From the NCBI GenBank assembly GCA_014898425.1, contig RCSZ01000003.1, forward strand, positions 1,798,001 through 1,862,000: a DNA stretch of 64,000 nucleotides, in the 5' to 3' direction. A model generated the notes under the pieces. The model saw nothing but the letters and a program-made list of their open reading frames with translations, made no database searches and was not told the origin of the DNA. Of this stretch, positions 60,672 through 64,000 are shown piece after piece; positions within the stretch are counted from its first letter, which is position 1; every line of letters starts with the position of its first letter. This stretch comes from Botryotinia globosa. Taxonomy: Eukaryota > Ascomycota > Leotiomycetes > Helotiales > Sclerotiniaceae. The translations under genes and the position numbers were made by a program.

Positions 60672-62255
60672 TTTGGTGTTATATTGAAGTTGTTTTAGGT
60701 TTGGTCATGTAGTAATGAGTTTTGTTGGGGAGAATATTTGCAGACCGTTGTATTAGAAGGTTGTTTGTGGGGAGTTTTTATAAGGACATGAAGATTAGAA
60801 AGTCATAAGCCAGCCCACTGCTCCTTCTTCAGAATATAAATGAATGTCATCTGAAAACAAAGCATGACTGACACTCACATAATATGCAGCCAGTGAATGT
60901 TTGACTGCAGGAACTGCCTCAGTACGGCTTTTCCGATCAACGAGGCATCAGGGGAGATGGCACAGCGGGGTTATTTGATAGAATCATTCAAGTTAAAGAC
61001 ACCGCCATTAGTTCACCGCACATAAGAGGTCAACCCATCCCTCTTTCGGTATTCACTTTTCGTAATACATCACTTGGAACTCTTCTTCTTTGCTACCACA
61101 TTTGATTAGTCTCCTAATACTATAATACAAGAGTTTGCACCACAATCACAACGCCCATAGCAATTCCAAATAAGCAGATCATCTATCTAGATACTGCCAA
61201 GCGTGTTGGTGATTTCGAATTCAAACTGGCGTGATTTTCCGTCATCAAATTTGTGAGCAAGATTCTGGATTCGACATTGCCTTTTGAATTCATTCAAAGG
61301 TTAAGATGTACACAACATATACGATGCCCAAACTTCAGGATTGTATCATTATTGGTACTCACAGCAGTGAGTAAGGGCTTCAGCTGAATGAGTAAGCTGC
61401 AGGAGACCCATGTTGCACGTGAGTTGCACAAGTTTTCAGCCTCCAGAAAGGTGGAAATATTTGGCTTTTCGATATTACTACGTTATAATTTACCCCGGAA
61501 TAGGATTTCCCATTGAAACTCTGTTCTCGTAGTTAGAGCTTGGTACCGGGGTTTAAGGTAACAATACGCTGAGATTCCTAGGACGAGCAAATCTCCCCGC
61601 AGGATCGATGGCGAATACAGCGGCAACCTTTGATGTACGACGGCTATGAGGTCAATCACCACATGGGAGATGTACAAACATGGCACGCATATGCTTTGAG
61701 GAGGATCTGTACCTGCACAATCAGTGCCTCACAGACGGCAAGTAGTAACTCAATGAATGGGACGCAGTCCTCCAACCGAAAAATTGCGAATAACTGACTG
61801 CGCATTTTTAGACAGTGGTTATGAATGTCGTCTTTGTATTTTCATCCGTAGGCTGCCCTGACAAGGCCTGTACACCAGGATCGAGAATAGAATCCCTTCT
61901 GATTATAATACTATCCAAAATTCTTGCGCCTGATGGAAATTGAGTCGTACCATTCGTTGGGCGGGGCCAGCCATCTTCGATCTCACAAAAAATGTAAAAA
62001 TGTTTTATCTGATCGCTCCGCCACAATCGTAAAATTGATCAATTTCAGATCATTAATGAATTCAAAAAGAACTAATCACTCCCATAATTTATGATTTCCG
62101 TCGAATCAATCATGTAATGGGTATCGCAAATAGCCAAAGCTTCCCGCCCACACAACGCCGTAGTGTTTCGCCGCGGGTGTTCATCTCTCCGTGGCAGATG
62201 TATCGGATTGATGAACCCACCATCGTTTGCTCGACGGCATTTTTCTCGCTTTGAA
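60672..62255. other. Intergenic region, no supported gene
   Basis: 1.6 kb. A 72-codon minus-strand frame at 61808-62026 contains a compositionally normal stretch (EIEDGWPRPTNGTTQFPSG) but starts from no ATG of note and has no partners. The rest shows no repeats. Confidence 0.45.
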
Positions 62256-62861
62256 CTACCCCTTTTTCACCTCGCCCATCCATTTTCCCATTGCCTTGGA
62301 TCCCTCGTGTGCCGCCTTAAATAATCCGCGTTCCGCCTCGTCCAAACCCCTCAAGAACTCCACGCCTTCTCCCCCGCCTCTGCCATTGCTCTGTCCTACA
62401 CTTCCACTTCCAGCATGGTCGCTGATTTCGCCAGCTCTTGTCCTCCAACTCTCCATCAATACATCGCAAACCTCTTCCTCCTCGAATAACTCCAAGACTC
62501 GCACGCCTAATCCATAGAAATTCTGTGCCAAATTGCGTAAGTCGACACTCTTAGGGTCGGCTTTCAATGCATTGAGAACGCGCGGCGCAAGACAAGCAGG
62601 TAGATCAAGGGTAACGAGAGACTTTTGGGAAGATGGAGAGGAAGAAACGGCAAGTAATTCAGCGAGCCATAGAGGAAGATCGACGCGTGTGTGTTTTTTC
62701 AAAGGGGTAGCAGCGTTGTTGTCGAGATATCCTAAAGAGGGAACATCAAGCTCAAATGTGCATGGGATTTTCTGACATATATTAATACAATGAATCTGAT
62801 TGGAAGGAGGGGTAAATACTTGAGCGTCGGTGAGGATCGCGTCAATATCGTAGTAGGACAT
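62256..62861 (-). CDS. PSF3: GINS complex subunit Psf3
   Basis: Two exons on the minus strand, 62861-62820 and 62771-62256, encode 185 residues. Psf3 is one of four GINS subunits that join Cdc45 and Mcm2-7 in the CMG replicative helicase. The N-terminus MSYYDIDAILTDAQ joins, after a 48-nt intron (GTATTT to GTCAG), to KIPCTFELDVPSLGYLD, the hallmark start of fungal Psf3. HTRVDLPLWLAELLA, PACLAPRVLNALKADP and NLAQNFYGLGVRVLEL follow as expected. The C-terminal part is Gly-rich then helical, and length matches the family. The intron falls right after the 14-codon first exon. It is divergent from the Mn-SOD gene. Confidence 0.95.
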   Translation of the reverse strand: MSYYDIDAILTDAQVFTPPSNQIHCINICQKIPCTFELDVPSLGYLDNNAATPLKKHTRVDLPLWLAELLAVSSSPSSQKSLVTLDLPACLAPRVLNALKADPKSVDLRNLAQNFYGLGVRVLELFEEEEVCDVLMESWRTRAGEISDHAGSGSVGQSNGRGGGEGVEFLRGLDEAERGLFKAAHEGSKAMGKWMGEVKKG

Positions 62862-63162
62862 TCTTAAAAGCCACAGATCTGCGGCGAATAGCTTAGACTT
62901 CACCTAATCCGCATAATATTATAACTTTTAGTATTCAAAGATATCTTAAGTGAAAGAGTACACGACGATGAACTTTGATATCGGCTCCGTGCCATTATTT
63001 GCGTTCTCATCGCTTATGTAATCGGGCAATGACATAATGATGTTGGAGCTCCAAATATTTACTTCCGGAGTTCCCCCTCTTTGAAAGACTTCCGATTGAC
63101 ATCTGAAAGGCACATCAATAATTGAAACAACACCAACTTCAAGCGTTTAAATAAAATTCAAA
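62862..63162. promoter_or_regulatory. Shared divergent promoter of PSF3 and Mn-SOD, with one STRE-like core
   Basis: 301 bp lie between the two start codons. A CCCCT pentamer (63074-63078) matches the stress-response element core AGGGG/CCCCT, which would suit the SOD gene. A five-base match is weak evidence. Confidence 0.45.
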
Positions 63163-63999
63163 ATGTCCACCACACTTCTTCGCACATCTACTGCAGCTCG
63201 TGCTGCTCTTAGAGCCAGCTCTTCCAAACGAGCTGCCTCAATGGCAAGCACAAGCTTCATTCGTGGAAAGGCTACTCTTCCAGATCTTCCATGTCAGTTC
63301 TTCCATCCCTAGATCAAGCAGCTTTGATATCCTATTACGTGTCCTAACTTTGGTTACAGATGACTACGGTGCTCTCGAACCCTCGATCTCTGGCAAGATC
63401 ATGGAGCTTCATCACAAGAACCATCATCAAACCTACGTCAACAGCTTCAACGCTGCGAGTGAGCAAGTCGAGGCCGCTACATCAAAGGGAGATATTGCTG
63501 CTGCCATCGCATTACAACCCCTCATCAACTTCCACGGAGGTGGGCATGTGAACCACAGTTTGTTCTGGGAGAATTTGGCCCCAAGCAAGAATGGTGGTGG
63601 TGGAGAGCCCACAGGTGCTTTGAAGGTATGAATCCATATTCGCTATGGAAGTTTGTACTCTTATTTGAGTCGAAGAGTATCGGCTAACAAGAGCTTCTAT
63701 AGACTGCCATTGAGACCAGCTACAAAGATTTCTCATCTTTCAAGACAAAATTCAACGCAGCTTTGGCAGGCATCCAAGGAAGTGGATGGGCGTGGTTAGT
63801 CAAGGACAACGAGACTGGTCAAGTCCAAATTAGAACATATGCAAACCAGGATCCAGTCGTTGGAAAGTACACTCCACTATTGGGCATTGATGCTTGGGAG
63901 CATGCCTATTATCTTCAATATCAAAACAGAAAGGCAGAGTACTTCAGTGCTATTTGGGATGTAATTAACTGGAAGACTGTGGAAAGCAGATTGAAGTGA
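63163..63999 (+). CDS. SOD2: Mitochondrial manganese superoxide dismutase
   Basis: Three exons, 63163-63292, 63360-63625 and 63703-63999, encode 230 residues; the stop codon ends one base before the window edge. It converts superoxide to H2O2 and O2 in the mitochondrial matrix. Residues 1-36 are a typical matrix presequence rich in Arg/Ser/Ala with no acidic residue. The mature part starts at [16 protein letters not shown]. Metal ligands are all present: H61 (MELHHKNHH), H109 (HVNHSLFW), D195 and H199 ([10 protein letters not shown]), with the active-site Tyr69 and the GGGG/GPLT-like region GGGGEPTG. The G-x-G-W-x-W (GSGWAWL) motif and the end [14 protein letters not shown] are standard for Mn-SOD. 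Both introns are GT-AG (67 and 77 nt). Confidence 0.96.
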
Positions 64000-64000
64000 A

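Overview
This window is nuclear DNA of a filamentous ascomycete. The protein-coding genes are split by short GT-AG introns of about 48 to 163 nt, start codons often sit in a CAAAATG or CACAATG-like context, and intergenic DNA is long and rich in microsatellites. The gene content (2EXR/F-box-like proteins, a rhodopsin-domain membrane protein, a rhamnogalacturonan hydrolase, a Dal5-type transporter) and the recurring TACCTACC/GGTAGG tracts fit a Leotiomycete, perhaps Sclerotiniaceae. That placement is inference; nothing here fixes a species.

Layout. Bases 1-31,600 are gene-poor. They hold a hexose transporter/sensor (2420-4348), a damaged or mis-sequenced minus-strand gene (7253-5833), a four-TM MARVEL-like protein (9034-10021), a 796-residue orphan protein with a zinc-ribbon-like C-terminus (16720-14089), and a PH-domain protein with a long Ala/Pro/Glu/Lys-rich tail (24932-26868). 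Between them lie deserts of 4 to 8 kb filled with tandem repeats. One desert holds a clear MITE of PIF/Harbinger (Tourist) type at 20760-21201, with a TTA target duplication.

Bases 31,600-43,100 look like a catabolic accessory segment. A Dal5-family transporter with a frameshift lies divergent from a TauD-type dioxygenase, suggesting a sulfonate-use pair. After these come an NTF2-like protein, a secreted GH28 rhamnogalacturonan hydrolase and a nitrilase whose frame breaks in a G-run. Bases 45,300-55,900 hold four 2EXR/F-box-like genes on both strands around an unusual SDR protein, which carries a CxxC-CxxC insertion and lacks the catalytic Tyr. Bases 56,200-60,700 hold a seven-TM rhodopsin-domain protein and a COMT-type O-methyltransferase. 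The window ends in housekeeping sequence: GINS subunit Psf3 divergent from mitochondrial Mn-superoxide dismutase, sharing a 301-bp promoter.

Exon boundaries were placed by hand from GT/AG sites, reading frame and family motifs. Each multi-exon model closes in frame unless stated. No RNA gene, CRISPR array or intact transposase was found.
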